A stretch of DNA of 64,000 nt from an uncultured Pseudoxanthomonas sp. (GCA_946479745.1 CAMLGZ010000021.1:1-64000), one strand, 5' to 3'. Positions 1 to 9,713 are shown, counted from the stretch's first letter. Program-made: numbers and translations. Notes: a model not told the origin generated them from the sequence alone.

Positions 1-1150
1 GCTTGGCCTGGATCTGGTTGATGCCTTCGATCTGGTATTCGACCGGATCCTCGACGGTGATGATCTTCACGTCGGCGGTGTTGAGTTTGCTCAGCGCGGT
101 GTACAACGTGGTGGTCTTGCCCGAACCGGTGGGACCGGTGACCAGCAGGATGCCGTGCGGCTGCTCAAGCACTTTCTGGAACTGCGGCAGGAAATGGTCG
201 GTGAAACCGAGTTTGTGGAAATCGAACACCACCGTCTCGCGGTCCAGCAAACGCATCACCACCGACTCGCCATGCGCGGTGGGCACGGTGCTCACGCGCA
301 GGTCCAGCTCCTTGCCCTGCACGCGCAGCATGATGCGGCCGTCCTGCGGCAGGCGGCGCTCTGCGATGTTGAGTTTGGCCATGATCTTGACGCGGCTGAT
401 CACCGCAGCGGTCAGGTTGGCCGGCGGGCTTTCGCCTTCCTCCAACACACCGTCGACGCGGTAGCGCACTTTCAAGCGGTTCTCGAAAGGCTCGATATGG
501 ATGTCGGAGGCGCGGAGCTCGACCGCGCGCTGGATCACCAGATTCACCAGTCGTATCACCGGCGCTTCGGAAGCCAGATCGCGCAGGTGCTCGACATCGT
601 CAAGATTGCCGGTGCTTTCGCCATCGGCGTCTTCCACTATCGTTCCCATCGCGCTGCGGCCCTGCCCGTGCCAGCGTTCGATCAGATCGTCGATTTCCGA
701 ACGCAGGCCCACCGATGGCCGCACCGGGTAGCCAGTTGCCAGCTGCACCGCTTCCACGGCGTAGGATTCGTACGGGTCGGCCATCCACAGGTCCAGCCGG
801 CCCTGGCTCTCGCCCAGCGGGCAGACATGGAACTGGCGCAGGAAGCGCGGCGACAGCGGCTGAGCGTCTGGCGGAAATTCGGGCGGCAGTTCGGGCACCT
901 GCTTCAGGTTGAGCAGCGGCAGGTCCAGTACTTCGGCACAGGTCTCGGCGTGGTCGCGCTCGGACACCAGGCCCAGCCGGGTCAGCAACGACAGCAGACC
1001 ACTGCCTGTTTCTTCCTGCAAACGCCGGGCCCGCGCCAGATCCGCGTCCTTCAGCCGGCCTTTCTCAAGCAAAGACGCGACGATCCGTTCGTCGGCGCCG
1101 ACCGTGCCTGGATTCGCTTGCTGCATGTCGGGGGAAAGCGCTGCGTTCAC
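1..1150 (-). CDS. gspE: Type II secretion system ATPase GspE/XpsE (3' end outside window)
   Basis: This is the cytoplasmic ATPase that powers type II secretion through the inner-membrane GspL/GspF platform. About 383 residues are visible. The N-terminal GspE/MshEN-type region (residues about 15-150) closely resembles Xanthomonas XpsE, with segments such as LVSERDHAETCAEVL and LRSEIDDLIERW. The N2 and RecA-like core follows, with ASDIHIEPFEN near 210 and Walker A GPTGSGKT near 339. The Walker B box and C terminus lie left of the window. The start chosen is GTG at 1150, which has an ACGGAG ribosome site six bases upstream; an ATG eight codons further in (1126) has none. A secreted protease lies just upstream on the same strand, but a hairpin at 1231-1256 separates the two genes. 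Confidence 0.93.
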   Translation of the reverse strand, partial: MNAALSPDMQQANPGTVGADERIVASLLEKGRLKDADLARARRLQEETGSGLLSLLTRLGLVSERDHAETCAEVLDLPLLNLKQVPELPPEFPPDAQPLSPRFLRQFHVCPLGESQGRLDLWMADPYESYAVEAVQLATGYPVRPSVGLRSEIDDLIERWHGQGRSAMGTIVEDADGESTGNLDDVEHLRDLASEAPVIRLVNLVIQRAVELRASDIHIEPFENRLKVRYRVDGVLEEGESPPANLTAAVISRVKIMAKLNIAERRLPQDGRIMLRVQGKELDLRVSTVPTAHGESVVMRLLDRETVVFDFHKLGFTDHFLPQFQKVLEQPHGILLVTGPTGSGKTTTLYTALSKLNTADVKIITVEDPVEYQIEGINQIQAK

Positions 1151-1230
1151 GCGGTACTCCGTAAGGAACCGGGACACACTCTAGCAGCCCCCACGTTGCG
1201 GAATGGGCGCAGTTGGCGGTCCCGCAGACA

Positions 1231-1256
1231 GAAACCCCGGCGGATGCCGGGGTTTC
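1231..1256 (-). terminator. Perfect 11-bp hairpin downstream of the S8 protease gene
   Basis: The arms 1231-1241 and 1246-1256 are perfectly complementary (GAAACCCCGGC / GCCGGGGTTTC) with a four-base loop. The hairpin lies 29 bases past the protease stop codon and 81 bases before the gspE start. The T-run on the minus strand is poor, so this is a likely but not textbook terminator. Confidence 0.55.
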
Positions 1257-1284
1257 CATGCTGCACCTTGGCGGACGAAAACGT

Positions 1285-3216
1285 TTACTGGCGCGCCACC
1301 AGAGTGACGCCGCTGTACGCGGCCTCGCCGACCAGTTTTACGTAGTACGTGCCCGCTTGCGCATGCGGACCGTTGATGCGCACGGTTTCGCTGTTGCCCG
1401 GACGCGAGGACTTGTAATCGTAACTGGCCGCGCTGGGCTCTTCCTCGAAGCTCACGTACAAGGACACGTTGCCGCTGCCGCCCAGGGTCATGAAGCTGAG
1501 CGTGCTGCCGGCCGCGGCCTCGAAGCTGTACAGCTTCTCGCTTCCCGCAGCTCCCGAAAGACCCGTGACGTTGACCTTGTTCACCAGGGGCGTGGCCACC
1601 GGTCCGCAGACCTCGGTCGCCGGGTCGCAGGGTTCTTCCAAGGCCTTATCCAACGCGGCTTTCGCGTCGACGATGCCGGTGCCGATAGGCGTGCTTGCCG
1701 GGATGGCGACCGGGAACGGCCGTGCCGTGGACTTGAGCAAGGTCTCCATGGCCGCCGGGGTCAGTGGATCCTTGTCGTTGGCGATCAGCGCGCTCTGCAC
1801 CAGCGCGGCCACGGCCGTGACATGCGGCGCCGACATCGAGGTGCCGGCCATGCCGGTATAGATGTACACGCCGGCACCGGAGGCCGGCGTAGTCGCGCCA
1901 TCCCAGCCGGTGGAGAACACATAGCCATCCCAGCCGTCATTGCCGGTGTCCTGGCCGCCACCGCCACCCGGTCCGGCGATGTCGACGTTGGCGCCATAGT
2001 TGGAATAGCTGGCGCGTCCGCCGGTGATGCGGGTGGCGCCCACAGTGACCACGTTTTGGCAGTTGCCGGGCGAGTAACCGGAGCTGTTGGCATTCTGGTT
2101 GCCGGCGGAAATCACCACCACGCTACCGTTGGCGACGGCGGTGTTGATGGCGGCCTGTTCGTAGGCTTCGCACGCGCCGCCGCCGCCCAGGCTGAGGTTG
2201 ATCACTTCGGCCGGATTGGCGTTGTTGGGCACGCCTGCGATCGGTGCGCCCGAGGCCCAGGCGATGGCGTCGGCGATATCGGAGGTGTAGCCGCCGCAGC
2301 GGCCCAGCACGCGCACCGGCAGCACCTGTGCGTTGTAGGCCACGCCCGAGCCGCCGCTTCCATTGTTGGTCAACTCACCCACCGTACCGGCCGTGTGCGT
2401 GCCGTGCCACGAACTGTCCTGCACCGGCGAGCCGGCATAGCATTCGCCCGCGACAGGATTCCAATCGCCTTGATCCAGCGCGCCCGGTACACGGTCGTCG
2501 GTGGCACGACGCGAGACGAACGCATCGGTGATGAAGTCGTAACCCTGCAGGATGTGCGTGCCGCTGCCCAGATCCGGATGCGTGGGCAGGATGCCGGTAT
2601 CAAGCACCGCGACCACCGTGCCGGCGCCGGTGGAGAGATCCCACGCGGCCGGCGTATTGATGCCGCCGTTGGGATCGTCGTAATGCCACTGGTAGACGGA
2701 AAAATAGGGATCGTTGGGAACGAACTGCGGCGCAATCCGTCCGCTGGCCGCCGCCAGCGCCGAGATCATCGAAACCGGCGCGCTGAAGTCTTCGACCGGC
2801 CGCATCATCCGATCCACCTGGGCGTATTCCACCGAGGCATCGGCGCGCAGCGCGGCCACCAGCGCACTGGCTTCGCTCGCCGAAAGGTTGCGCGACAACT
2901 TGATCGCATCGGCGCCCAGGGCCAGCTTGCGCACATGGTTTGCGGCCAGCGGCACGGCTGCTTTGGCGCCGGCGGCCGAGCTCTGGCGCAGGCCGACGCG
3001 CGCGGCGGCCTGGCGCACGGTGGTCAGCTTGCCGTCCACGCTGCCGACGCTCTTGAACTTGACGATCAAGCGGCTCGCACCGACGGAATCCGACGCCTGC
3101 GTTCTATCGACGATGCGGCCTTTCGCGGGCCCGGCGGCAAGTGCCGGAACCATCGCTGCCGAAGACATCATCACCACCGTCGCCACGGCCAAACCGAGTT
3201 TGTTCTTCTTGATCAT
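1285..3216 (-). CDS. Secreted subtilisin-like (S8) serine protease with C-terminal PPC domain
   Basis: A 643-residue exported endopeptidase. It begins MIKKNKLGLAVATVV followed by a hydrophobic stretch ending in ALA, which is a standard Sec signal peptide. A propeptide-like region follows to about residue 150. The catalytic triad sits in the standard subtilase boxes: Asp in VVAVLDTGILPTHPDL, His in SWHGTHTAGTVG and Ser in GTSMSAPHVTAVAALV. After a Cys-containing linker, the last 95 or so residues (SEKLYSFEAAAGSTL ... YYVKLVGEA) look like a bacterial pre-peptidase C-terminal (PPC) beta-sandwich, usually removed on maturation. The start at 3216 has an AGAGG ribosome site. The reading frame extends 51 codons upstream, but those codons do not resemble protein and precede the signal peptide. 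Neighbouring gspE suggests, without proving, secretion by the type II system. Confidence 0.93.
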   Translation of the reverse strand: MIKKNKLGLAVATVVMMSSAAMVPALAAGPAKGRIVDRTQASDSVGASRLIVKFKSVGSVDGKLTTVRQAAARVGLRQSSAAGAKAAVPLAANHVRKLALGADAIKLSRNLSASEASALVAALRADASVEYAQVDRMMRPVEDFSAPVSMISALAAASGRIAPQFVPNDPYFSVYQWHYDDPNGGINTPAAWDLSTGAGTVVAVLDTGILPTHPDLGSGTHILQGYDFITDAFVSRRATDDRVPGALDQGDWNPVAGECYAGSPVQDSSWHGTHTAGTVGELTNNGSGGSGVAYNAQVLPVRVLGRCGGYTSDIADAIAWASGAPIAGVPNNANPAEVINLSLGGGGACEAYEQAAINTAVANGSVVVISAGNQNANSSGYSPGNCQNVVTVGATRITGGRASYSNYGANVDIAGPGGGGGQDTGNDGWDGYVFSTGWDGATTPASGAGVYIYTGMAGTSMSAPHVTAVAALVQSALIANDKDPLTPAAMETLLKSTARPFPVAIPASTPIGTGIVDAKAALDKALEEPCDPATEVCGPVATPLVNKVNVTGLSGAAGSEKLYSFEAAAGSTLSFMTLGGSGNVSLYVSFEEEPSAASYDYKSSRPGNSETVRINGPHAQAGTYYVKLVGEAAYSGVTLVARQ

Positions 3217-3394
3217 CGTGCAATCCTCTTGGAAGTTGGAACAGGGGTTGAGCGGCCTTGTCTGAAGCTTGACGTTGCGTACCAGTCCATTGGCCGGCCC
3301 AGCCAGTTTCCTGCCGGATCCGCGGGGGCGGATGCCGAACCTTCGCTTGCCGCCCGCAACCGGCGGCAAGCCCTTTGCTCATCTCACCAGCCGA

Positions 3395-6300
3395 TCACCA
3401 ACCGAAGCCGGCGCCCACGCCCACCGATTTTTCGTCGCCGCTGAACGCGCCGCCGATAGTGATCGTGGCCCGGTCGCTCAGCGCGCGCTGATAGCCGACC
3501 GAGAGCGCCTTTTCGCCGCCCTGGAAACCGATGCCCACACCTACTCTGTTCTCGGTGCGGATGCCGGCGGTGCTGGTGGCCATGTTGAGCATCGCCGAGC
3601 TCATCGCACCCTGACGGTCGATGCGGCGATCCTGATCCATAAAACGACGCTCGGTTTCGGTGCGGAAGTTCTGGAAGTCGTCGTCCAGCGCCTTCACCTG
3701 CATGTCGGTGTAGCTCTTGGCCGAAGTCAGCGTTTCGGTGGCCATGTTTTCGGTGTAGGCGTTGGCCGAGCTCAGCGTGGCCGCATCGCCGGCCTGCACC
3801 TGCTCGACATTGGTCGCGTCGGTGGCTTGAGTGCCGGCGGCGACGTTGGCGACGGCGCGTTCATTGCCCTCGCTGCCTACCGAGACGGTGCCGGCTCGAT
3901 CGGCGACCGATCCCTGACCCAAGGCGACCGAGCTTTCGCTGCTCGCCACTGCAGAGGAAGCACTGGCGGCGCCGGAACTCTGCGTGGCCGGCGCAGCGCT
4001 GCTTGCCGGCGTGGCAGGCGTCGACGCAGTACTGGTGGCGCTTGCTGTGGTGCTGGCGTTGTCCACTTGCGGGTTGGCCAGGCTGGTTGCCGTCGGGTTC
4101 TCCAGCGTGGAAACGCGGCCGTCCAGGGAAGTGACCGCCGTATCCAGCGCGGACAATGCATCGCCGACATTGAAGTAATTGCCGCCCTGGATGATGAAAC
4201 TGGTGCCGATCAATCCACCCGTCGCGCCCACCGTGGTGCCACCACCCAAGGCCGTGGCAATGCTGTCCAGCGAGCCGAACAACTGACCTCCGTTGACTGC
4301 ATCCTTGCTGCCGACGGCGATCGCACCATCGGCCAGATTGGTCACGGTGGTGCCGTCTGCGCCTTCGAGTGTCAGCGTGTCTTTGCTTTCATCGTCGTAG
4401 GCCACTGCATTGGCTTCCAGATCGGTCAAATCACCAGTGACTTCATTCAACTGGGCGACGTTGACCGCATCGGTATCCTCGGTGCCTGCCGCCACGTTGG
4501 TGATCTGGCGTTCGGCGCCGGCATCGCCTACCGAGACCGTGTTCTCGCGATCGGCGAACGAACCTTGGCCAATCGCCACGCTGCCTTCGGCGGCCGCTTC
4601 AGAGTCGGCGCCCACCGCGACGCTGTTGTCGCCCGAGGAACTCGCGGCCGAACCCAAGGCAGTGCTGTTGAATCCGGTTGCGGTGGTCAACCAACCCAGC
4701 GCCGAACTGAAGTCGCCCGCCGCGTACGAACCCGCGCCGAGCGCCACACCGCCGTAACCACTGGCTTCGGCGCTGAACAAACCGAATGCGGTGCCGCCCA
4801 GCGCGACGCTTTCGTCACCCGAAGCGATACTGAACTCACCCAATGCCGTGCTGCTCACACCGCTGGCGTCAGAGCCGTAGCCGAAGGCGGAGGCGAAATC
4901 TCCACCCGCACTGCTGAAGCCACCGTTGGCGGTGGCCGCAAGGCCACCCGCATTGCTGCTGTAACCAGTAGCGGTGGCCTGCGTATTGCTCGCGACCGAA
5001 CTGGTGCCGGTGGCAGTGCTGTAGGCGCCGCTGGCTTCAGCCGACGAACCCAGGGCCAGGCCGCCATCGCCGGTCGCAAGCGCATTGAAGCCCACAGCGG
5101 TGGCGTTGGTTGCCACTGCATTGGCGCCACTGCCGAAGGCCGAGGCGCCGTCGCCAATCGCGTTGGTCGCTTCGCCCGCCGCAGTCGCGTTGTCCCCTTC
5201 CACATACGCGCCGGCGTCGCTGTCTTCGCTACCCGAAGCCTGGAAATACTTGCTGGTGGTGTTTGCCGTTTCCGCCACTTCGTCCAACTGCGCCACGTTC
5301 ACCGCATCGGTATCCTCGGTCCCTGCGGCGACATTGGTGATCTGGCGTTCCGCACCGACATCGCCCACCGAGACTGTGTTTTCACGGTCAGCGAAAGAAC
5401 CCTGGCCAATCGCCACGCTGCCTTCGGCCGCGGCCTCCGAATCAGCACCCACCGCCACGCTGTTGTCGCCCGACGAACTGGCCGCCGAACCCAGCGCCGT
5501 GCTGTTGAAGCCACCGGCAGTGGTCAACCAACCCAGCGCCGAACTGAAATCGCCTGCCGCATACGAACCCGCGCCCAGAGCCACGCCGCCATAACCACTG
5601 GCTTCGGCGCTGAACAACCCGAACGCGGTGCCGCCCAGCGCTACGCTTTCGTCGCCCGAAGCGATGCTGAATTCACCCAGCGCCGTGCTGCTAACGCCTG
5701 ACGCGCTCGAAGCCAGGCCCAATGCGGTTGCGTAATCGCCGACAGCGGAACTTTCGGCGCCCAGCGCGGTGGCGCCATCGCCAGAAGCAATGCTCCGGAA
5801 ACCGGTGGCGGTGGATTCGATACCCGAAGCGGTGCTTTCCGCGCCCAAGGCCGTGGAGGCATCGCCCGAGGCCGTGCTGAAGAAACCATTGGCGGTCGAT
5901 TCCTCGCCTGAAGCTTCACTCAGCGAACCGGTCGCCACACTACCGTCCGCACTGGCGACGCTGCCGGCGCCGGTCGCAGTGGAGAGATAGCCGCTCGCCT
6001 CGCTCTCGGCGCCAACCGCGGTCGCGTATTCGCCCGTTGCCTGGCTGTTGGCGCCTGCAGCGAACGCGTTCTCGCCGAAGGCCAACGCATTGAAACCAAT
6101 CGCAGTGGCGTTGCCGGCCACCGCATTGGCGCCGCTGCCGAAGGCCGATGCACCGTCGCCGATGGCATTGGCCGCTTCGCCGGCAGCCGTGGCGTTGTCG
6201 CCCTCGACATAGGCGCCCGCATCGCTGTCCGCACTGCCGCTGGCCTTGAAATATTTGTCGGTGTTCTCGGCGACTGCGGCCACCTCTTCCAACTGCGCCA

Positions 6301-9300
6301 CGTTCACCGCATCGGTGGCTTCGGTGCCTGCGGCTACATTGGTGATCTGGCGTTCGGCGCCGACATCGCCTACCGACACCGTGTTCTCGCGGTCGGTGAA
6401 CGAACCTTGGCCAATCGCCACACTCCCTTCGGCCGCTGCCTCCGAATCTGCGCCGATGGCCACGCTGTTATCGCCCGACGAACTGGCCGCCGAACCCAGC
6501 GCCGTGCTGTTGAACCCGCCGGCAGTGGTCAGCCAACCCAGCGCCGAACTGAAATCGCCGGCCGCGTAAGAACCTGCGCCCAAGGCCACGCCGCCGTAGC
6601 CGCTGGCTTCGGCACTGAACAACCCGAACGCGGTGCCGCCCAGGGCCACGCTTTCGTCGCCCGATGCGATGCTGAATTCGCCCAGCGCCGTGCTGCTTAC
6701 GCCCGCAGCGTCAGCGCTGTAGCCGAACGCAGAAGCGAAATCTCCGCTTGCGCTGCTGAAGCCCCCCAGCGTGGTGGACGCCAACCCCGCAGCGCTGCTG
6801 TTGTAACCCACCGCAGTGGCTTGGATATTGGAAGCACTGGCTTGCGTTCCCAACGCGGTGGCATACGCGCCGCTGGACTGCGCGCCGGCGCCGACCGCAG
6901 TAGCGCCCGCCGCACTGGCGACCGCGCCCGAACCCAACGCGGTGGCGTCTTCGGCGCTGGCTTCGGTGGCGACGTACTGCAGTTCGCCGTCTTCATCGAG
7001 AATCGGTTCGCCGTTTTCGTCCACCAGCAAACGCTGGCCGCCGACGGCTGTAGAGGAGTTTTCGCGAGCCACCGAGCCCGAGCCCACCGCTACGGAGTCA
7101 TCGCCCAGTGCGGTACTGAAGAAACCGACCGCCGTGCTGTTGGCGCCGCTGGCCCAAGACTCGGCGCCCAATGCGCTGGCATTGTCTGCGGGCGCATAGG
7201 CGAAGTAGCCCAACGCCGTGCTCTCCAGCCCCGACGCTTCGGACAAAGTGCCTGTAGCGGTGCTGTAGTCGCCAGCGGCAATCGCGCCTGCGCCGAATGC
7301 CGCCGAAGCTTCACCGGTAGCCTGCGTGCTGACGAAGAAACCAAGCCCCGGAATCAGATCGACTGGTCCGCCTACTGCGACGCTGCTGGTGCCGACCGCC
7401 GCGCTCTGCGTGCCGATGGCGGTGGAGTAATCACCGATGGCATTGGAAACCGCACCGAAGGCCGCTGACTGCGCGCCTTCCGCATACGCGCCCACGCCTG
7501 CGGCCGTGGCGGCGAATCCATCGGCCTGCGCACTCGCACCGACCGCCGTGCCGCCCACGCCTGCACTGGTTGCGCCGGTATCGACCGGCACGCCGCCGTT
7601 GGTGATCAGCGGATTGCCTTCTTCGTCTACCGCATTGCCGCCCACTGCGACCGCTGCCGGGCCGGTCGCTTGTGCGTTCTGGCCGAAGGCGGCGCTGTTC
7701 TGGCCTGATGCCAACGCGTTGAAGCCCACCGCGGTGGCGCCTTCCGCCACTGCGTTGGCGCCGCTGCCGAACGCCGACGCGCCGTTGCCCACGGCGTTGG
7801 TCGCCTCACCCGCCGCGGTGGCGTTGTCGCCTTCCACATAGGCGCCCGCGTCGCTGTCTGCGCTACCGCTGGCCTTGAAATACTTGTCGGTGTTCTCGGC
7901 GACCGCCGCGACTTCATCCAGCTGCGCCACATTCACCGCGTCGGTGTCCTCGGTACCCGCCGCCACGTTGGTGATCTGGCGTTCGGCGCCGACATCGCCC
8001 ACAGACACGGTGTATTCGCGATCCGCGTACGACCCCTGCCCCAGCGCCACGCTTCCTTCCGCATCCGCGTAAGCATCCGCACCGACCGCGACACTGTTGT
8101 CGCCGAAGGAGGTGGAGAAATTTCCCAGCGCCGTGCTGTTCTCGCCCGGCGACCACGCCGCGCCGCCCACCGCAGTGGAGAAATCGCCGGAAGCTTCGGT
8201 AGTGACGAAGCCCGCCAGCGCGCCGCCCACCGCGACGCTGTTGATGCCGCTTGCCGTAGCGCCTTGACCAGAGGCCAGGCTATTGCTGCCCGAGGCCACG
8301 CTGTCCGAACCCACCGCGACACTGCTGGAGCCCGATGCCGTGCTCAGATTTCCCAGCGCGGTGCTGTTGAAGCCCGACGCCAGCGCACCACCGCCAACGG
8401 CAGTGGTGTAGTTGCCCGTCGCTGCAGCACCCGCCCCAAAGGCAGCGGCTTCGATGCCGCTGGCTGCGCTGTTGGCGCCGACCGCGGTGCTTTGGTCGCC
8501 ATCGGCCAACGCACCGGAACCCGCGGCGACCGACTCTTCTCCTTCGGCAGTGGCTTCGCCATCGCCAGTGGCCCTGAAATAGTTGTCGGTGTTATCGGCC
8601 ACCGCCGCCACTTCTTCCAACTGCGCCAGGTTCACCGCATCGGTGGCCTGGGTGCCGGCGGCCACGTTGGTGATCTGGCGTTCTGCGCCGGCTCTGCCCA
8701 CCGATACCGTGTTGGCGCGATTGGCGAGCGAGTTGGCGCCCAGCGCCACGCTGTTCGCCGACGCGGCGTTGGCGTTGTTGCCGATGGCGATCGAATTGGT
8801 CGCAGTGGCGCGAGAGTGAGTGCCCAAAGCAATGGCATCTACGCCACTGACACCAGCGTTGTAGCCGATGGCGACGCCATTGGCGCCATTCTTGGCGAAC
8901 GAGTTGAAACCAACCGCAACGCCATTGACCGAGGTGATGGCCGTTTGACGTCCCAGCGCAGTGCTGTTGACGGCGCCCGCGGCGCTGTCGGCGCCCAGCG
9001 CGGTAGCGCCGGTCGCAGTAGCGCTGCTGCCGACGCCGAGGGCGGAACTGCGATTGCCGCTGGCGAGAGTCTGCGCGCCGATGGCGACCGCATTGGCGCC
9101 GCTCGCATTGGCGGAGCCGTCGACCAGGCACTGATCTATCGCAGGGCCGCTGTTCCAGACCAGGCATTCGGCATTGCCGCCCACTTCCACCGACTGCGCG
9201 AACGCCGCACCGGCGGACAACAGCATGCCGAGTGCCACCACAAGCGCACACCGTTGCGGCGCGCCCATTACGGCTCCCCCTTGCGCGCCCGCGCTGTCTC

Positions 9301-9373
9301 CCGATGCCAATTCCGAGGCCACGACCCACTGGCCCAACGTCTGGTTCCAAACCTTGCGATAAATACGATTCAT
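3395..9373 (-). CDS. YadA-like trimeric autotransporter adhesin, 1992 residues
   Basis: A giant surface adhesin predicted to form a homotrimer in the outer membrane (type Vc secretion). The N terminus MNRIYRKVWNQTLGQWVVASE is an extended signal peptide region, followed by a hydrophobic core ending in AAFAQ near residue 60. Most of the passenger is YadA-type head repeats of about 14 residues (pattern SxAxGxxSxAxG). Six neck motifs of the form AERQITNVAAGT..TDAVNvaQL lie near residues 219, 452, 994, 1329, 1608 and 1827, and a weaker one (TNLADGAIAVGSKDAVNGGQL) near 1690. A Ser/Ala/Thr-rich linker lies around residues 1755-1815. The last 90 or so residues form the beta-barrel anchor and end in Trp. 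Start at 9373 rather than 9400 or 9379: AAGGA lies seven bases upstream and it begins exactly at the conserved signal. Several internal modules are near-identical. Confidence 0.93.
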   Translation of the reverse strand: MNRIYRKVWNQTLGQWVVASELASGDSAGAQGGAVMGAPQRCALVVALGMLLSAGAAFAQSVEVGGNAECLVWNSGPAIDQCLVDGSANASGANAVAIGAQTLASGNRSSALGVGSSATATGATALGADSAAGAVNSTALGRQTAITSVNGVAVGFNSFAKNGANGVAIGYNAGVSGVDAIALGTHSRATATNSIAIGNNANAASANSVALGANSLANRANTVSVGRAGAERQITNVAAGTQATDAVNLAQLEEVAAVADNTDNYFRATGDGEATAEGEESVAAGSGALADGDQSTAVGANSAASGIEAAAFGAGAAATGNYTTAVGGGALASGFNSTALGNLSTASGSSSVAVGSDSVASGSNSLASGQGATASGINSVAVGGALAGFVTTEASGDFSTAVGGAAWSPGENSTALGNFSTSFGDNSVAVGADAYADAEGSVALGQGSYADREYTVSVGDVGAERQITNVAAGTEDTDAVNVAQLDEVAAVAENTDKYFKASGSADSDAGAYVEGDNATAAGEATNAVGNGASAFGSGANAVAEGATAVGFNALASGQNSAAFGQNAQATGPAAVAVGGNAVDEEGNPLITNGGVPVDTGATSAGVGGTAVGASAQADGFAATAAGVGAYAEGAQSAAFGAVSNAIGDYSTAIGTQSAAVGTSSVAVGGPVDLIPGLGFFVSTQATGEASAAFGAGAIAAGDYSTATGTLSEASGLESTALGYFAYAPADNASALGAESWASGANSTAVGFFSTALGDDSVAVGSGSVARENSSTAVGGQRLLVDENGEPILDEDGELQYVATEASAEDATALGSGAVASAAGATAVGAGAQSSGAYATALGTQASASNIQATAVGYNSSAAGLASTTLGGFSSASGDFASAFGYSADAAGVSSTALGEFSIASGDESVALGGTAFGLFSAEASGYGGVALGAGSYAAGDFSSALGWLTTAGGFNSTALGSAASSSGDNSVAIGADSEAAAEGSVAIGQGSFTDRENTVSVGDVGAERQITNVAAGTEATDAVNVAQLEEVAAVAENTDKYFKASGSADSDAGAYVEGDNATAAGEAANAIGDGASAFGSGANAVAGNATAIGFNALAFGENAFAAGANSQATGEYATAVGAESEASGYLSTATGAGSVASADGSVATGSLSEASGEESTANGFFSTASGDASTALGAESTASGIESTATGFRSIASGDGATALGAESSAVGDYATALGLASSASGVSSTALGEFSIASGDESVALGGTAFGLFSAEASGYGGVALGAGSYAAGDFSSALGWLTTAGGFNSTALGSAASSSGDNSVAVGADSEAAAEGSVAIGQGSFADRENTVSVGDVGAERQITNVAAGTEDTDAVNVAQLDEVAETANTTSKYFQASGSEDSDAGAYVEGDNATAAGEATNAIGDGASAFGSGANAVATNATAVGFNALATGDGGLALGSSAEASGAYSTATGTSSVASNTQATATGYSSNAGGLAATANGGFSSAGGDFASAFGYGSDASGVSSTALGEFSIASGDESVALGGTAFGLFSAEASGYGGVALGAGSYAAGDFSSALGWLTTATGFNSTALGSAASSSGDNSVAVGADSEAAAEGSVAIGQGSFADRENTVSVGDAGAERQITNVAAGTEDTDAVNVAQLNEVTGDLTDLEANAVAYDDESKDTLTLEGADGTTVTNLADGAIAVGSKDAVNGGQLFGSLDSIATALGGGTTVGATGGLIGTSFIIQGGNYFNVGDALSALDTAVTSLDGRVSTLENPTATSLANPQVDNASTTASATSTASTPATPASSAAPATQSSGAASASSAVASSESSVALGQGSVADRAGTVSVGSEGNERAVANVAAGTQATDATNVEQVQAGDAATLSSANAYTENMATETLTSAKSYTDMQVKALDDDFQNFRTETERRFMDQDRRIDRQGAMSSAMLNMATSTAGIRTENRVGVGIGFQGGEKALSVGYQRALSDRATITIGGAFSGDEKSVGVGAGFGW
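4440..4859 (-). repeat. Autotransporter internal repeat, copy A
   Basis: This head-plus-neck module runs from GVSSTALGEFSIASG to the neck TDAVNVAQLNEV. Its amino-acid sequence is nearly identical to the copies at 5115-5698 and 6130-6700 and differs at only a few positions (for example TATGF for TAGGF). It is the most C-terminal copy and lacks the downstream KYF..SGS..DAGAYVEGDN segment. Confidence 0.85.
5115..5698 (-). repeat. Autotransporter internal repeat, copy B
   Basis: This copy contains the head block GVSSTALGEFSIASG ... GQGSFADRENTVSVGD, the neck, and the post-neck segment KYFQASGSEDSDAGAYVEGD ... FGSGANAVA. It matches copy C over the whole block at the protein level apart from scattered substitutions. 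The underlying DNA is very similar but not identical. Confidence 0.85.
6130..6700 (-). repeat. Autotransporter internal repeat, copy C
   Basis: This is the most N-terminal of the three long copies, with head block, neck (TEATDAVNVAQLEEV) and post-neck segment KYFKASGSADSDAGAYVEGD. A fourth partial copy (post-neck segment and neck only) lies around 7740-8020. Confidence 0.85.
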
Positions 9374-9713
9374 CGTCATTTCCTTATTGAAAATTGGCAA
9401 AGAGATACCCGGATCGTCTGGCGGGGGCCGGACGACCTAGTCGAAAATTGTGGAACCCCCATGGGAATGGCCTCGACGAAGGGTCGGGCCTTTGCGCTTC
9501 ACGTCGTTCACGAGCTGAATGCATCCTTACACTGCAACTGTAATTCGATATTCACCACAGGTTTATCGACAGTCAAGCGGTGCGAAGTCGTATGCACTCT
9601 CTACACAAATCTTTCACTAAGCTGAAAATCGCTACTGCATTCCTTCAATAAACAAATGCTTGTAAACGTATTGCAAGGTCGATTGACCGCATACGCGCGA
9701 GTACGCGAAAAAC
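9374..9713. other. Non-coding gap upstream of the autotransporter
   Basis: This stretch is clearly more AT-rich than its flanks and holds no convincing gene on either strand. It contains the candidate promoter at 9548-9576 and a short GGTC-GATT-GACC dyad at 9678-9689. It probably holds the 5' leader and regulatory region of the adhesin gene. No riboswitch-like conserved element was recognised. Confidence 0.6.
9548..9576 (-). promoter_or_regulatory. Candidate sigma-70 promoter for the autotransporter gene
   Basis: On the minus strand TTGACT (9571-9576) is followed after exactly 17 bases by GAATAT (9548-9553). The -35 box is good but the -10 box matches only three of six consensus positions. 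It would give a leader of about 165 bases before the start codon at 9373. Confidence 0.3.

Noticed and set aside
1213..3444. Long plus-strand open frame (743 codons) opposite the S8 protease
   Set aside because: It is antisense to a protease with a full catalytic triad; its translation is Arg/Gly/His-rich without any domain. It is a high-GC shadow frame.
3269..5701. Long plus-strand open frame (810 codons) opposite the autotransporter
   Set aside because: It mirrors the repetitive head repeats and shows the same periodicity in an Arg/Gly-rich translation; it has no signal or domain. It is a shadow of repeats.
4440..8020. Regularly spaced repeats that might suggest a CRISPR array
   Set aside because: The repeats are hundreds of bases long, keep one continuous reading frame and encode YadA head and neck motifs. 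There are no short repeats with unique spacers of equal length and no cas genes.
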